Assembly: GCF_014698145.1 (NCBI RefSeq)
Contig: NZ_JACJSM010000027.1
Location: forward strand, 17,002 to 81,001
Direction: 5' to 3'
Source: Oscillatoria sp. FACHB-1406
GTDB lineage: Bacteria > Cyanobacteriota > Cyanobacteriia > Cyanobacteriales > Spirulinaceae
DNA length: 64,000 nt
A program made the position numbers and the translations under genes. Shown piece by piece: positions 62,784-64,000 of the stretch. Each line of letters starts with the position of its first letter. Within the stretch, counting starts at the first letter, position 1. A model generated the notes under the pieces. That model did not search any database. It saw only the letters and a list, made by a program, of their open reading frames with translations, and was not told the origin of the DNA.

Positions 62784-63881
62784 ATGACATCAGAGTACGA
62801 GTTAAGCGAACGCCATCAAAATGTACTGAGGGCAACCGTTCGTCACTACGTCACCACCGCAGAACCCGTTGGCTCGAAAACTCTCACCGAAGAGTATGGA
62901 TTTCGCGTCAGTTCGGCGACCATTCGCAACGTAATGGGCAATTTAGAAAAAGTCGGATTGCTCTATCAACCCCACGCTTCCGCAGGGCGAATTCCTTCCG
63001 ATTCGGGCTATCGAATGTATGTCGATCGCTTAATTGCTCCTAACGAACAATCGCGCTTACAACTCCAAGAATCTTATACCCAAAATTTAGATTGGGGCAG
63101 CGGCAATTTTGAATTATTGTTACAACGCGCGGCTCAAATTTTAGCAACATTAAGTGGTTATATTGCCCTCATTACCCTCCCCCAAAACGCTTCCCAAGTC
63201 TTGCGCCACCTCCAAGCCGTTCAAATTGACGCGCGACAGGTAATGTTGATTGTGGTGACGGATTCCTATCAAACTCAGTCGATGGTGATGGAACTCTCCG
63301 AACTCGCCCCCGAACGCGAGGATAGCGACTCGATCGCGCAAGAGTTGCAAATTCTCTCTAATTTCCTCAATCATCACTTACGCGGGCGCTCCCTAGCAGC
63401 GATTTCGAGCTTGGATTGGAGCGAATTGGATCGCGAATTTCAGCGCTATGCAGGCGTATTTGGAGCCTTATTGCAAGAAGTAGCGCGCCGCAGCCAGCAG
63501 CCCGCTTCAACAACGATTGTCGTGCGCGGAATCTCGGAAGCTTTGCGACAGCCGGAATTTTCCCAAGTGGAACAGGTGCAAATGCTTTTGCAGTTATTGG
63601 AAAAAGAACAGGAACAATTGCTGCCCTCGCTCTTTACAATACAAAAGTTGGATGTTGCCGATTCCAAGCGCACGCGGGTACGGATTGGGGCAGAAAATGC
63701 GTTATTGCCGCTTAATACTTGCGCGGTGGTAGCGGCAAATTACTGTCAGAATGATGTTCCCGTTGGTAGTGTCGCCGCGATCGGGCCGACGCGAATGCTC
63801 TACGAAAACGCGATCGCGCTGGTGGAAGCGGCAGCCGATTATTTATCGGAAGTGTTGAGCGGTAAAAGTCGCGATCGTTGA
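62784..63881 (+). CDS. hrcA: Heat-inducible transcription repressor HrcA
   Basis: Represses groESL and related chaperone genes by binding CIRCE operators. 365 residues, family length. The N-terminal winged helix has LSERHQNVLRATVRHYVTTAEPVGSKTL and FRVSSATIRNVMGNLEKVGLL, then the family block HASAGRIPSDSGYRMYVD. The C-terminal effector domain is complete (VPVGSVAAIGPTRMLYENAIALVEAAADYL). No CIRCE element was seen in the window, so its targets lie elsewhere. Confidence 0.95.
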   Translation: MTSEYELSERHQNVLRATVRHYVTTAEPVGSKTLTEEYGFRVSSATIRNVMGNLEKVGLLYQPHASAGRIPSDSGYRMYVDRLIAPNEQSRLQLQESYTQNLDWGSGNFELLLQRAAQILATLSGYIALITLPQNASQVLRHLQAVQIDARQVMLIVVTDSYQTQSMVMELSELAPEREDSDSIAQELQILSNFLNHHLRGRSLAAISSLDWSELDREFQRYAGVFGALLQEVARRSQQPASTTIVVRGISEALRQPEFSQVEQVQMLLQLLEKEQEQLLPSLFTIQKLDVADSKRTRVRIGAENALLPLNTCAVVAANYCQNDVPVGSVAAIGPTRMLYENAIALVEAAADYLSEVLSGKSRDR

Positions 63882-63910
63882 AAAATATTGGGGGGATTAT
63901 ATAGCGTTTT

Positions 63911-64000
63911 TCACGTGAGTGAGGTACAGTAACAGCAATGTGTAAACCAGTTACGAAAATCCTGCTCAGTCACTTGAGCATAAGCTTGAGCTAGTGCTTC
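63911..64000 (-). CDS. IS630-type transposase, C-terminal end (partial at window edge)
   Basis: The minus strand reads 29 codons to a TGA at 63911, ending QDFRNWFTHCCYCTSLT. The WFTHCCYC ending is characteristic of a group of cyanobacterial IS630-family DDE transposases. The rest of the element lies beyond 64000; its terminal repeat should be near 63895-63911, about 20 bases past the hrcA stop. Confidence 0.7.
   Translation of the reverse strand, partial: EALAQAYAQVTEQDFRNWFTHCCYCTSLT

Overview
The window is cyanobacterial chromosome. The octamer GCGATCGC (HIP1) occurs throughout. Several products are typical of cyanobacteria: a DUF3370 protein, a DUF2993 protein, vMAP-type NB-ARC and AAA-like/WD40 NTPases, XisI, and an efp-accB pair. 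Short AT-rich repeats (STRR-like) fill many intergenic gaps. No rRNA, tRNA or CRISPR array was recognised. The genus cannot be fixed from this sequence; a filamentous non-heterocystous lineage is only a guess.

Layout. 0-5.3 kb: the tail of a conserved protein, then a three-gene MacAB-like exporter (HlyD adaptor, FtsX/MacB permease, separate ATPase). 5.3-10.6 kb: two same-strand AAA-like signalling NTPases, one with a 14-repeat WD40 tail and one fused to a degenerate GGDEF domain. 10.9-29.1 kb: mainly housekeeping genes: tyrS, a class A PBP, metY-metX, ureG, a RloA-like ATPase with a probable frameshift, an M20 amidohydrolase, hisS, a long proline-rich protein, a phosphatase, a D-lactate dehydrogenase, and ilvB with an added C-terminal zinc ribbon.

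29.4-39.3 kb is the accessory part. It holds a truncated-looking NB-ARC STAND protein, two unknown AT-rich genes, xisI without xisH, an orphan AbrB-type antitoxin with only the first codons of its VapC partner, an XRE regulator, and a mosaic duplication built from three separate pieces of the same locus. These are followed by an XPB-like helicase, a RecQ helicase fused to a phosphoribosyltransferase-like domain, and a DprA-like protein whose start abuts the RecQ stop. The helicase/PRTase/DprA group is the best candidate here for an undescribed DNA-processing or defence system.

39.3-64 kb returns to core genes: tsf-rpsB, deoC, a nucleotidyltransferase, a methyltransferase, efp-accB, an ArsR regulator, a GerMN lipoprotein, DUF2993 and DUF3370 proteins, a Ser/Thr kinase, a rhodanese and hrcA. 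An emrAB/marR-type efflux set (46.6-54.1 kb) is split by three opposite-strand genes: an M50 protease with TPRs, a membrane-anchored degenerate receiver, and a four-helix-bundle gene lying between inverted repeat arrays. The right edge carries the last codons of an IS630-type transposase.
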